Source of the DNA: Phorcus lineatus
Lineage: Eukaryota > Mollusca > Gastropoda > Trochida > Trochidae
Reading direction: 5' to 3'
DNA: 64,000 nt
NCBI GenBank assembly: GCA_921293015.1
Contig: OV121090.1
Location: 24,070,304 to 24,134,303 of the forward strand
This document shows, piece by piece, positions 27,491 to 40,180 of this stretch. Positions within the stretch are counted from its first letter, which is position 1, and the number at the start of each line of letters is the position of its first letter. A program made the translations under genes and the position numbers. The notes below the pieces were generated by a model. That model ran no database searches, was not told the origin of the DNA, and worked only from the letters and a program-made list of their open reading frames with translations.

Positions 27491-28458
27491 CATTAAAAGC
27501 GGGGGTTTATTATTTCCCAGACACAAACTTTCTGAATAAGCTCGGAACAGTGGGTGGATAAAGTTAGTTACCAACCTTAAGAGAACAATAGAGTAAATGG
27601 TAAGCCAACGTCTGTATTACTAGAGTACTGATTGTTAAGAAGCCATTCATTGTATTAAGTGAAAAGATTCATATAATATAATCCCCGGAGTTTGTGTAAG
27701 ATTTGACAGGTTAAAAGACAAAATGTGTTTCCTACATATTTAGTTTATAAAACAACAGAAAATAATTTTATTAATCAATCTGTTTAAGAATTAAATGTCA
27801 GTTTGGGTGTTTACAATGGAAAAATAACGTTGTCAAAGCTGCATTCAAACTCTTTAATTTCGCACCATATTTGGAATTGGACAACGGGATGATACAACTT
27901 TTGTCTTAGCCTCTTGAAAATCCCTTTAAAAATTTTACCGCACGTTTATTCCGTGAAATTCATACTGTTGCGGACTAGCAGCGCTCAATCATAATGAATG
28001 ATGCATTCACAGATATAAAATCCACGCAAGAACAAGAGATCAGAGTAATCTGATTAATGAATTACCATCTCATGGTGGCCGCCACGAGCCGCCATTTGTT
28101 CGTGTCTTTTCATCAAAATATGTAAACGACAGGTGTTTAGGCAAGGTTGTTTTTACAAGGACAGTACATTCGCCCCTCTCTTATCACGTATGGATATATC
28201 GTTAATGTCGGATTTGGTATACGTCATGGTTCCGTTTATTGGTCGTAATGTGAAATTTATCTTGCGACTGTCTAAATACATATTGTTTTGTTTGCTTCAG
28301 TTCAAAAGGAAAAAAACACACCTAAAGCGATACTTATTTAAGAATCATAGAAAATATTGAATTAAGCAAATGATTACGTGCAATATCTTCTTTCCATATC
28401 CCTACGACTGCGATTAGATCTTTTCACCTCCCTACGACTACGACGAGTTTACAATTTT
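27491..28458. other. AT-rich spacer
   Basis: No gene; the 75-codon open frame at 28133-28360 resembles nothing I know. Confidence 0.45.
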
Positions 28459-28590
28459 TGCTAAAGATATATTTTTCGTAATTGAAACCTCTTGAAATAC
28501 TGTTACCCACATTAAAATACTGCTGGCCTTTCTAAAGACATGTATAGATTTTCAGTTTCTCATAGTTGTAGACAAAAATCAAATGTTGTT
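28459..28590 (+). repeat. Direct repeat, copy 2 (about 130 bp)
   Basis: Partner of 27354-27490, about 1.1 kb away in the same orientation, with scattered substitutions and a small deletion (tttctcatagttg against tttctctctctcctagttg). Confidence 0.85.
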
Positions 28591-31500
28591 GCTTGTCATA
28601 CCGGGTCATGATTGAAGGGTCCTTTTCTCAAATTACTTCGTCTTTTTAACAAACTAATTAATTATAAAGAAGCAAAAGACCTATTGAAGATAACTTATAA
28701 AATTGCAACGATCTTATATTTGCTTTTCTATTAGAGCTTTTTCATTTCGTGAGTAAATTGCCGGTAAATCGATAACATTCCGTTTAAACATTATTTTGAA
28801 ATGAGGTTAAATGGAAGATTCCATATATCTTTCGTTAGATTAAATTTGATTACTTTTCGTTCCAAGAATAAAACTATTTTGTTACTTTAGAAGGATTCCT
28901 TTACAATATAGAATTCATTTTAGACAATCAATTGATTTTCAGTGAAAGAAAATAGAAATTCAAGATTTAACCGCTCATATCTTGTTACGTCCAGTCTTGG
29001 AAGCACACGATTTAACGCTTGGTGTTGCACAAATCGATTTGTTCACTTTCGAGTAACAGGACGTCAATGCAAGTCTCATACAAGTCGTAATTTAGATTTG
29101 CCTCCAATTTGTGGTTTGAGAAATGTTTAGTATTGTCTCGGTGCAAAATTTATCTCTACATGCTACGTTACAATTATAACGTTATTCTAAGCACAATAAA
29201 CTCCCACCTCTCCCCCAACCACCCCCGTTCCCTATCTTCCATCGCGCAAATGACATTCGTTTGTATCGCATTTCGCAATGAAGCCAGGGATGACATTAGA
29301 CTCCTCATAACCTTTTATGTATTATCCTTGTCAATCTTTTACTTGATTGATATGGTGATATATGAGGAAGAAGATGATTTTACTCTAAATATTTTCAATT
29401 GCAGTGATATTTACTACTAGTTTATCTAATTCGTTTGACAACTTCAATATTGAATTTTCTGGTACTCGACTATTATCAATTTTAGATAGCTTGAATCAGT
29501 GATACATTGTTCAGTCTTGAATCGTTGCCCGCAACCTTTTTGAAGTGATAATATAACGTATATGCATATTTCAGTGTGTACATAAGTTTAACGATTTATT
29601 TAAGACAATCCTTGAATTGTTTTAGCTCGTGTTGCATTCAGTAACTGTTATGAGAAGATAGGAATACTACTGAATCAACTAATCTTTTATCAGCAAGGTT
29701 CTTTAATAATTGTTTAAATCTGGGTTGTCTAGAAATTGTTGAGAAATGTAATTCATAAAATGTACAATTACTGAATAGTTTGTTGTATTTCTATCATTAG
29801 TTTGTGCTTAACCTTAGACAAAGAATTTGATATTGATTGGATCTTCTATAATCGCATACCATTTATTTGTATTATGACAATCATTGAAAAAGCAGGTGTT
29901 GCAATACTTTTTTCCAGTTGTATACATAGACACTTCAAATCTAATGTCATAATTCAGTCCTTCAAAACCTCAATCATGATACCAAATAAAAAGACTTATT
30001 TATTTAAGCGCGACTTGCCTGATCAAAATACAAACAGAATTTATATTGTAACACCAATGAAGTACTTTTCGCTACTTTGAAGACAATAACATTTATTACT
30101 GAGAAAGCACCTGATAATAGTTAAATTCATATCTTCGAAAAACTATAGGGTTTTAAAATTAAAAAACCTGCACACATGAAACACAATTATGAAACATGGA
30201 ATTGAACGATTCTCTTTGTCGGTATCTGATGTCGGTCGTCGGTCTTTTATTAAAAGCTTTTATTACCATGAAGCTATAATAGATGAGAAACCCTTTATCA
30301 TTTATCAGTTAGAGTTAAAAAGGTATCGGTGTTGCGATGTATCCAAACCAAGTGCGTAAAGTGTTCAATTTAAGCTTTAAGACTACAAAACGTCCCTTTT
30401 TCTCCAGCATCCATTTACTATTTGCTAAAAACAATAACGTATCGTTCCTTTAAGAGTAGCAACAGTTGAGAAACTGAATTCTTATTTCGGTCTAAGAGGT
30501 TCTTGCAGAGGTGCATCTGCTTCTGTATTTGTTGGAGTCCAAAACCATTCTCGGTGCTACTGCTGATATAGTTCTTCGTCTCTAATTTATTGTTTTTATA
30601 TTAACGTTTATTCTTATTGGTGTAACCACTCTTCAGTTAATTACACCACATTTAACAAAGTCTAGGTTCTATGCCAACTGCACTTACATGGTACCTATCA
30701 TTTGATTACGAAATTAAATTTGAAATATAGAAATTATAAAATTACACTTTTCTTTTTATAAGTAATCCTTGTTCATTGTGTGTATGTAATCATTGTTGTT
30801 TAACTAGAAGAAGGATGCAATTAGTCTAACATTTAGACAAAGAAAATTAAATCGATGAGGAAAAAAATATTTTTAAAAATCACAAGGTTTCTTCATTTGA
30901 TAGAGCTCCCAAATCTTTTACTAGACTTGATTTGACTTTTTATCTTATTTCAGGGTATTTTTAGGCCGAAATGTCTGTCTCAGTGGAATCGTGCAATAAA
31001 ACTTTAAGAGCTAAATGAAATGAAGATAAAAATGACATTAAACTCTCGAAGTCCTTCAGTGAACTTTTAATATCAATGTTCCACGAGGAAATATGATAAG
31101 GAATACGATACCTTATGTTAACATAATCTTTCACTGCATAAATCACGTGAAAACTAAGGTGACGAATACAGTGTAGCTATAATCGTTAGACAGAAATAAC
31201 CTTATACACAAGTTTTGACGTCAAACTCAAAACATAAAAATACACGAGGTTACATAAACGTGATATATTCAAAATAAAAAAAAATTAAAAGCTCAAAGTA
31301 AAAAAAATGTAAAGTCTGGTTATGATATAACGTGAACAATTTTAACAAAATATTATTTTTTATGACATTTTTAAAGATGCAATAAGAGAATTTTATTTCA
31401 TAAATGAGTTATTTTATAAAGTCTGTCGCACATTAAAGTAACATGATGAAGATTTGTCTACCTATTCTTAACAGACGACGCATAAACGTTGACAAGCCTC

Positions 31501-32133
31501 TGCTTACGTCATAATTTTCTGAAAACTACTAAAATAAACAATAGAATTTTAAAAGAACAAGCTATAGTGCCTTTAAGACGTCGAGACAGGTCCGAACACA
31601 TGGATGCTATACGTATATAACACGTATAAAGTTTAGTTTAATATTGTATTGTCATCAAATATATGTCATTTTAATGTTACGAAATGGATCTTCAATATGT
31701 AGGTTTATAAAAGAGTTTTAGATTCAGGTGAAAAAGCGTGTGTATTATAGAAACAACTGATATTGTACCCTATTAGAAGGTTGTTAGTTATCGTGTATGA
31801 TTAAATGTTAGATTATATTTTATTTAGGAGATATTAATTGTTTGCAAAAAGTTCGAAAATGTAGAGAAGAATAGAAAAAAATTACAAATCAGATCAAGGA
31901 CTTACAGTTTTTGTTTTCATACTTACATACTTATATCCCGCCAGGGACTCGGCAACTTATTGTGCAGTAGAGAACTGTTCTACACGCAGTAAGGACTGAG
32001 TGCCATGCTCGCAGCCGATGCTCGCAGGTTTCACCGCGATGCACAGACACAATGGTGCTACGGGCTTTCTCCATGCAGTACTACTAACAGCTGCGATATA
32101 AGTGAAATTCTCTTTAAAGGGGCGTAAAACCAC
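28591..32133. other. Intergenic AT-rich stretch
   Basis: No supported gene. A CRE palindrome stands at 31216-31223. 31925-32100 is richer in C+G (catgctcgcagccgatgctc) but has no convincing open frame. Confidence 0.45.
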
Positions 32134-32372
32134 TTATTACCCATATGGTTATTCATAAGCGGTGTCATATTTTCAATATGAGCACATGTGCACATATCAC
32201 TTTTGCTTAGCAACGATTGTCTAAGCGCGAGTTACCGTATTTCGTCGTCTGTGACGTCATAAAATCATTGTTCGTGACGTCACTTTAGCGGGCCGTCGGA
32301 AGGGAGGGATGCCGTTTTCTGAATATTTCCACGCCTTTGAAATGGAGTAGAATCGGTAATAAAGAAATTATA
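32134..32372 (-). repeat. Dispersed repeat family A, copy 4 (reverse, lacks fold-back half)
   Basis: Reads ttattacccatatggtta, gagcacatgtgcacatatca, two CRE palindromes (32252-32259, 32275-32282), ending gaatcggtaataaagaaa. This corresponds to about 24990-25224 reversed, with the fold-back portion missing. Confidence 0.8.
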
Positions 32373-32906
32373 TATCACCTCACCTACATGATAACAAATG
32401 ACACATCTCATGCTCGTCTTTACTAAATAGAAACTTATGTATATCAAAAACGTGTTGAAACTCAGTGGAATTGGACTAGACCGGCTTTTGGTGGAGGCAA
32501 TGTCAATATTATTGTTGTGTTCTTCCACATCCAGAAATTACTAACACAGTCATTTTTTAAATTGTATTCAATAAACAAAAGTCTGATCCTGAACATTAAT
32601 ATAATTATCAAAGACAAGTACATTTTGTTTTAAAAAATCAATTTTCAAGTCTTCAAAATTTCTCACTTTGAAGGTCTCGAACGTTCCCGGGCGTTGATTG
32701 GTTTAGCGTACGGTCATGTGCTCTTCATTCAGAGATCTGATTACAATAAACTATAAACAAGTCATACTCGTAAATATTTTCTAACAGATCTAAATCGTGT
32801 GGTTTTGCAGACTAACATCTGAGCACCCGGACTTGTTGAATGTTATCTAATCTACCTTACCATAATTAAATATGTAATATATAATATATGGCAAGAAAAT
32901 GGGTAT
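32373..32906. other. AT-rich stretch
   Basis: Nothing recognised. Confidence 0.45.
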
Positions 32907-32930
32907 GGGGGGGGGGGGGGGGGGGGGGGG
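32907..32930 (+). repeat. Run of 24 guanines
   Basis: Uninterrupted G tract, capable of G-quadruplex formation; its length is likely variable or prone to sequencing error. Confidence 0.95.
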
Positions 32931-34299
32931 TTGATATGTGTACGCTTCCTTGGCATGTCTACTGCAAGTTTTATCATGCAGATGACAGGATATCATGAAT
33001 GAACGTGAGGTTTACTTCAAAGTTGTAGTTAGTCGCTCCCAATGTGACTTGTTTAATAACATTTCACTAAAAAGCAATATATCTGATAATGTATCCAATG
33101 AATATCAGCAATACAAAGGTCACAATACAAGGTGAACTTGTCTGACCTGAATTCTGACACCCCTTTACAAGGAAAAAATATATCTTGATATGTAATTGTA
33201 TCATTGGAGTATACACATATAGAGATTAAGAATAATTGTTGTGCCATTGATAATGTTCATTCGTCATAGCAAGAATAGTTAGGGGCTGTGAATCAAGAGT
33301 CTCCTCTGAGACGTTTCGTTTCATCAAAGACAGAGAGTTGTTCTCAGGCAAATCTTAGGGGGTCAATATTGTTCCGTGTTTCTGACTGAGGATGTTCGAT
33401 CTTTGTAACCTAATCGTATTCTGCTGCCCAGGTCGATAGACCACGTGGATACAGACGTTATTCAAGTCCCAATGGGTTGATTAAAGAGTGGGTTCCTAAT
33501 TCCTTGAACACGAACCTACTGACGGGACTTGGGCCATCGATGTGATAAATCGAAGTTCCCATTCACTCTGTAGATAAATGTCAAATAAACAGACAGTCAT
33601 ATTAATATAATTTCAAGAAATATAGAGTTTCCTTCTTTCCAATGGTATTCCTACATCTTCAATGCTTAGAAGCTTTTTCAATCAATACCATAAGCACAAT
33701 TTAGCAATTCTTGGAACCCGTTGTTTGTCCTATTAATGGTGAAACAGCTTTTAATCTTCCGCTTCTTTTGAGCTATTATCTTTTTTTCCGAAAATATGTT
33801 GGCTCTTATAGCCCTTTTGTATAAGATTTGTCTCCCTTGAATAGCTAAACTATATGGTTTGAAGGTTGACTGCCACATTTTCGGATGCCGATCTGATTTG
33901 AGGACTTAAAGACACATACATTAGTACGCTATGTTATGACACAATGTGTAATAACATTGTCGATTTATTAACACAGAAATATAACATCTGCGACATATAT
34001 CATTTGACCTGAGTAACGTTCAAATCGCCTATCTTAAGTTGAATCTTTATTCCTTCTAGGGAAAAATTATGACGTGTTCTTGTTTTCGATTATATAATAT
34101 ATTATGTCAAAACCATGTAGGCCTAGACCAGATAACACATAAATGCTTCATAATGCTACTTAACATTTTCAACAACTCATATTTCAAGAATCTCATTTTC
34201 AATCTAAATGCAAACTGACAAAGCACACTGCCCTGTCAGTGGCTTTGACATATTTTCGATTTCTTTGATTGTTATAACATAAAACAAAGCATTTAAAAA
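32931..34299. other. Intergenic stretch
   Basis: No supported gene. 33290-33560 is richer in G+C; after an acceptor-like ctgctgcccag it is open for about 40 codons (VDRPRGYRRYSSPNG...) but I recognise no family. Confidence 0.4.
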
Positions 34300-34495
34300 A
34301 TATGTATGTCTCATTTCTATTTCCAAAGTCAAGAAAAACATGTTCTGTAGTTCACTACTTCACCATACCTCTATTTCATGTTAAGAAAAATTCTCTCACA
34401 TATTTTGGAAGCGTTTCTCGTGTATGTACAGTATACATGTGTATGTACGTTGGGAGAGCATTATCTACAGCCAAGGGCCTAATTAATCAAGTTCC
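34300..34495 (+). repeat. Tandem repeat family F, unit 1
   Basis: tatttccaaagtcaagaaaa, ttcaccatacctctatttca, ctcgtgtatgtac, gttgggagagcattatctac, agccaagggcctaattaatc. The second unit follows at 34595. Confidence 0.85.
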
Positions 34496-34594
34496 TTTGC
34501 AAAAAAAATATTTATACATTTTGATCCAACCGGATGTCTCATTTTATTACTGTCAACTGGTTTGGGCTTATTCATTATCATTTCCTAAATGGCA

Positions 34595-34835
34595 TACATG
34601 TATGTCTATTTCCAAAGTCAAGAAAAACATGTTCTGTAGTTCACTACTTCACCATACCTCTATTTCATGTTTAGAATAATTCTCTCACGTATATGTATAT
34701 CAGAAGCGTGTCTCGTGTATGTATACACGTGCTTATGTACGTTGGGAGAGCATTATCTACAGCCAAGGGCCTAATTAATCAAGTTCACTGTCACAGCCGT
34801 TATTTCAGCCCACTAATCTATCCATATTTTACTTC
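34595..34835 (+). repeat. Tandem repeat family F, unit 2
   Basis: The same blocks as 34300-34495, continuing into aagttcactgtcacagccgt and tatttcagccca, which recur at 40140-40172. The long open frames across both units are incidental. Confidence 0.85.
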
Positions 34836-37800
34836 TCCAAGATTTTTCTATTTGCAGTGCAATAACTTAATCTTACATAATCCTGTAAAACATATGCGAT
34901 TGAGGTATATGTTTATGTGCCAAAAATGTGGGGAAATGTTATTGATGAAAAGATTAAATTGTTTTTTTCGATTTTCTCGTTTTCAATGCTGTGTCCGATT
35001 GGAGCACTGAAACATAGTCCTGGCTTCAAATAACTGTTACACGTTGACATAAATTTCACAATGATATTGCGTTTGTTGAATCAATGTACAAAGGTCTCTG
35101 AAGAAGGTCATCACCAAAGTATTGCTTCAAAAGCAATGTGTTCATTTTTCTAGTTTCATAGAGCATCTTACTTTGTAATCAAGCTTAATATTCATTCAAA
35201 TATATGTACACGAAATATAAATTCACAATAAATATGCGTTTTGATGCCCTTATTAGTTAGAATATTTCTGAACGAACAAATGCAATGCTGACAGGGTATA
35301 AAATGACGAGTTTCCAAATTTAATGAAAATACAGATTATGTTTTAAATTAAAAAATACATAACGAAAAATACTCACCAAAATTGATCTGTATAAAAGTGA
35401 AATAAATCGCCATAGATACATTGACCTTGTCCAAATTGGGCACGCGTCGTTAGCATGGGTCGACGCGTAGGTTTCTAACTTGATTTGCGGTACCAGTTGA
35501 CTTCCATCAAACAAATCAAATTATACTCGAAGCCAGATGTAATGCTAATAGATTTCCAATTTTAGAAGAAATTTAGAAGAAGAGCATTTTTGTTGGAAAA
35601 TGCTGATTGTTACTGCACTTTTAAGTCTGTATGTCATTATGTGATATTTGAGACCGTGTTCAACCACTTCCATCTCGATTTCGGACTATTGGGTCAGAAG
35701 GTTTAAGAAGCCGGAGCCGAACATTATTGACAAAAAAAACAACAAATCGGAATATGTGCATTGGTAATGTCTAAGGTAATATACGATACGTACACTAAAA
35801 CCGCCCGCTCAGCTGCCCCAATTTGCAACAATTTAACATTTATACTGAGTTTTCAAAAACAAAACCTCTCGCCGACCGTCCAATGAACGTGATACATCAC
35901 ACTGGGGGAAAAAATAAGGTCACAGGAAGCACTCAGATTATTTCGAAATAAGGTTCCTTACAACTAAAATTGTTGAATTGAGCAGAGTTGATCGGAAAAT
36001 ATGAAGATGGCTTTGTTAAGAGAGTAATTGGTCATTCGATGTTTCTAATAATGGCACATCTGACTCATACGAAAATAAACCTTACATTTGATACTAATTC
36101 TATCCAACGAGTTAATGATTTGGTATGATACGACCGAAAGCGAGTTACGAAAACTTATGAGGTGGTATTAGGAACTTTTGTATCATGTTCGCGGAAATAA
36201 ATAAAACATATAATTGCCGAAATTTTCGCGACTTGGCTGCCTTTGTGGGTGGTGCTGACAATGTAACCATACTTTGAAATAATATGAAGTGGCATTACAC
36301 TACCTGCATTTTAATATTGTCGTATGAATATTACAGTGAGGTATCTTACACGGACTGTTATCAAAAGAAGTCAGTAGACACATCAAATTATCAAATTATT
36401 TCTATTTGCCGTTCTTATTTCCTAGCATTCAAAATCAGGACACTCAGGCAAACTAAAGAAAATGTTTTTGAAATCTTGTTCATGTTGAACCTGAAACAAG
36501 AAACAATGGAAGGTTTTCAGAAAACACCTATGCAACATGGACACTGTCACGGTGTAACGAAATCTAAACTCAGACGGGACCCGTTAATCCGACAGAAAGA
36601 TAAAACAATATATAGATCAAGCCAATAAAAGTAGAGAAAAAATGAGTGAATAAAGTGATTTATTTGCAGTCTAAACAAGACGATAAGTGGGTACAACTGG
36701 CTACCCGTAGACAACTCAACAGGAGTTAACAGCTCATTAGGGGAGTCAACTATCCGTGAAGAACAAAAGACGAGGCTTGATTAGGCAATCACTGCAGCAA
36801 AATGCCCAGACGTTGAAACAACAAGACAAGCTAATGGCCGTCTTAATCAATCATACAAATCAACACTGGCGTGAATATACAGCGAACCAATGGGACGGGA
36901 CTAAATAGGGATGAATAAACAACAAGTAAACAGTACTTTAAACAATCCCTAATCACTACTTGAGTAAGTAAGTAAATAAGGCTCGAGCCGCGTGACAGAC
37001 ACACACACACACATTTATCTATTATTCGTAATTTCGTAAAAGAGAGATTTAACAACCAATAGAGCTATCCAAAACCACCTGCCTCATTTTTTTGCCACGC
37101 AAATAATCCTCTTAAGAGCATTTCGCAATGTAACTGGCAATGGCATTTTGGTTTTCCGATTTTATACTCACGGTCCATTGTTAATGTAAATCAATAGTAT
37201 TCTCTTGAATCTGCAATTTCAATTATTCAGTGTTTTAGGAAATTACGAGGACATTTTTCTAATTTCTTTAAAGATGGCGAACACTGCCATTTAAATCTTT
37301 GAAGCATACTGGTCACAACTATATACGGTTATAACTGATTTTCGCATTTAAAATAATGTTAAATTTCCCAATGTTTGAGTTATTCGATTTGACTTTTAAA
37401 GTTAATGGGACGTGCAAATTTAGTAATTTATTTATAAACATAAATCGTTAATCATGATCATTAACAGCTTTAAACAACAAGAGATAAGTATAACCAATCA
37501 AATATATGTATGTTTTTTTTCAGATAAAGGTCCTATCCAAAATTGAAGGCGTTTGTGCACTCCAATATAAAACAATTTATTGTTTGTTAATTTTTAAAGA
37601 ATAGTAAGTATTTTATTGGTGAATAGAAAGCTAAAGTAAGAGCATATGTCCTCATTTTAAGCCAATTTTAGAGCAAAAATGTGTGCATTAGTGCCTTTTT
37701 GTGCCACCCGCACATAGTAAAATATTAATAGCTTTATTTCAAAAGTAAGTAGGAAATCGATTACAATGAGTCACCAACAACAGTGTTATGTTTTCCAATG

Positions 37801-38559
37801 CTGCTTTCGTAAGAGTTGTGTACATGTATCTATATGGGGGCGTTGCATTCAGTGAACAGAACAAAGTTATTTCGTTTGCATAATTTAGAAATTCATCTGC
37901 ATGTTTTTAAACAAATTTTAACAATTGTCACGATAAACATTCCTATTCATGTGGCGGCGGAATGTCTTTTGATAAAGGCATATTATAAATTAATTTCAAG
38001 AGATTTTATAACATTAAAAGTAGTTATAGCAAACTTGACAATACTTGGTTTCTCGCTACAGATACAGAAATATATAGAATCTTCAATGTTAAGCACTATT
38101 TACTTTCATATCGGAAGAAGAAAGTGAAATTCAACCACCTAGCGTTTTTTTTAACTACAGGAATGCTTCATAGCTCTTCAGGTCTATTCTGTACTGTCAA
38201 TTAGAAGTTGGTTTGTTTTTATGAAAAACAAATTATTTTCATATATCATGCTAGGTAAAATGATGTCAGCTTCAGACATACTTTATATATTGATTTACGT
38301 CTAACATACGAAATGTACATGTTTCTTGTGAAAATAATCACATGATTATATAATTGTATTTAAGCATTTTATGAAATGAAAATGATGATATATACATTTC
38401 ATAATGTTAATTCACATTTCAATGTAAATGTTACAAGTCAAGGGAAACTGAAAACGACATTAACGATATTCTCGAATACTGTTACGTAAATGTAAGCATT
38501 ATAAAATGCTTCACATATTGACACAACTGGGGCTTACAGCTGGTTTTGGTTAATGCTCA
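34836..38559. other. Intergenic AT-rich stretch
   Basis: No supported gene. A 114-codon open frame (36284-36628) has no recognisable domain and AT-driven composition. A short (AC)n lies near 37000. Confidence 0.45.
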
Positions 38560-40180
38560 GTGGTACATGTTGTTTCTCCTGTCAAGAAAAATATGTTTCG
38601 TAATTTACTATTTTACTACACCTGTATTTATTTTTCACAGTACCTGTATTCTTATTTTACCATAACTGTATTTCTATTTTACCAGAGTTGTATTTTCATT
38701 TCACCACAGCTGTATTTCTATTTTACGATTCCTGTATTTCTATTTTACCATACCTGTATCTCTAATTGACAATACCTGGGTCTCTTATCTACCACGACTG
38801 TATTTCTATTTTACCATACCTGTATCTCTATTTGACAATACCTGGGTCTCTTATCTACCAAGACTGTATTTCTATTTTATCATACCTATTTTTTTCTATT
38901 TTACCATACCTGTCTCCTGTATCTCTATTTGACAATACCTGGGTCTCTTATCTACCACGACTGTATTTCTATTTTACCATTCCTGTATTTCTATTTTACC
39001 ATACCCCTATCTCTATTTGACAATACCTGGGTCTCTTATCTACCACGACTGTATTTCTATTTTATCATACCTATTTTTTTCTATTTTACCATACCTGTCT
39101 CTCTATTTGACCATACCTATGTTCTTATTCTACCATAACTGTATTTTCATTTTACCATTCCTGTATTTTTATTTTACTATTCCTGTATTTCTATTTTACC
39201 ATACCTGTATCTCTATTTGACAATACCTGGGTCTCCTATCTACCACGACTGTATTCCTGTATTTCTATTTTACCATACCTCTATCTCTATTTGACAATAC
39301 CTGGGTCTCTTATCTACCACGACTGCATTTCTATTTTATCATACCTATTTTTTTCTATTTTACCATACCTGTCTCTCTATTTGACCATACCTATGTTCTT
39401 ATTCTACCATAACTGTATTTTCATTTTACCATTCCTGTATTTTTATTTTACTATTCCTGTATTTCTATTTTACCATACCTGTATCTCTATTTGACAATAC
39501 CTGGGTCTCCTATCTACCACGACTGTATTCCTGTATTTCTATTTTACCATACCTCTATCTCTATTTGACAATACCTGGGTCCCTTATCTACCACGACTGT
39601 ATTTCTATTTTATCATACCTATTTTTTTCTATTTTACCATACCTGTCTCTCTATTTGACCATATCTATGTTCTTATTCTACCATAACTGTATTTTTATTT
39701 TACCATTCCTGTATTTTTTATTTTCCCATTCCTGTATTTCTATTTTACCATACCTGTATCTCTATTTGACAATACCTAGGTCTCTTATCTACCACGACTG
39801 TATTTCTATTTTACCATACCCCTATCTCTATTTGACAATACCTGGGTCTCTTATCTACATGTACCACGACTGTATTTCTATTTTATCATACCTGTATTTC
39901 TATTTCACCATACCTATTTTTTTCTATTTTACCATACCTATCTCTCTATTTGACCATACCTATGTTCTTATTCTACCATGACTGTATTTCTAATTTACCA
40001 TACCTGTATTTTTAATTTTACCGTACCTGTTAGATTTCTCTAACAAATACGATGTATCGGATTCAAGTCTCGTGTATGTGTACATGTGTTTATGTAAGCC
40101 GAGATAACGTTGTCTTAAGCTTGTCTGGGCGTTATTTATCAAGTTCACTGTCACAGCCGTTATTTCAGCCCACGTGTACA
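38560..40180 (+). repeat. Family F unit 3, interrupted by a minisatellite
   Basis: The left edge (tcaagaaaaatatgtttcgt) and right edge (tctcgtgtatgtgtacatgt ... aagttcactgtcacagccgt) match family F at 34.6-34.83 kb; between them lies the 38618-40030 array. The array occupies the position of the ttcaccatacctctatttca segment of the shorter units. Confidence 0.7.
38618..40030 (+). repeat. Minisatellite of about 22-bp subunits with 274-bp higher-order unit
   Basis: Subunits resemble tgtatttctattttaccata cc. A higher-order unit of 274 bp repeats from 39017, 39291 and 39565, with the first two encoding nearly identical open stretches. Stops are rare only because of repeat composition; I do not call genes here. 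Confidence 0.95.

Noticed and set aside
29109..29420. 103-codon open frame
   Set aside because: No domain, no conserved motif, and no splice-site support.
33430..33560. Acceptor-like ctgctgcccag followed by an open frame of about 40 codons
   Set aside because: No donor, no family match and no neighbouring exon with compatible phase found.
36284..36628. 114-codon open frame
   Set aside because: No recognisable domain, AT-driven composition, no splice or promoter support.
38560..39981. Series of overlapping 67-138 codon open frames
   Set aside because: They are translations of the 22-bp/274-bp minisatellite; repeated in several frames, hydrophobic by composition, no coding signals.
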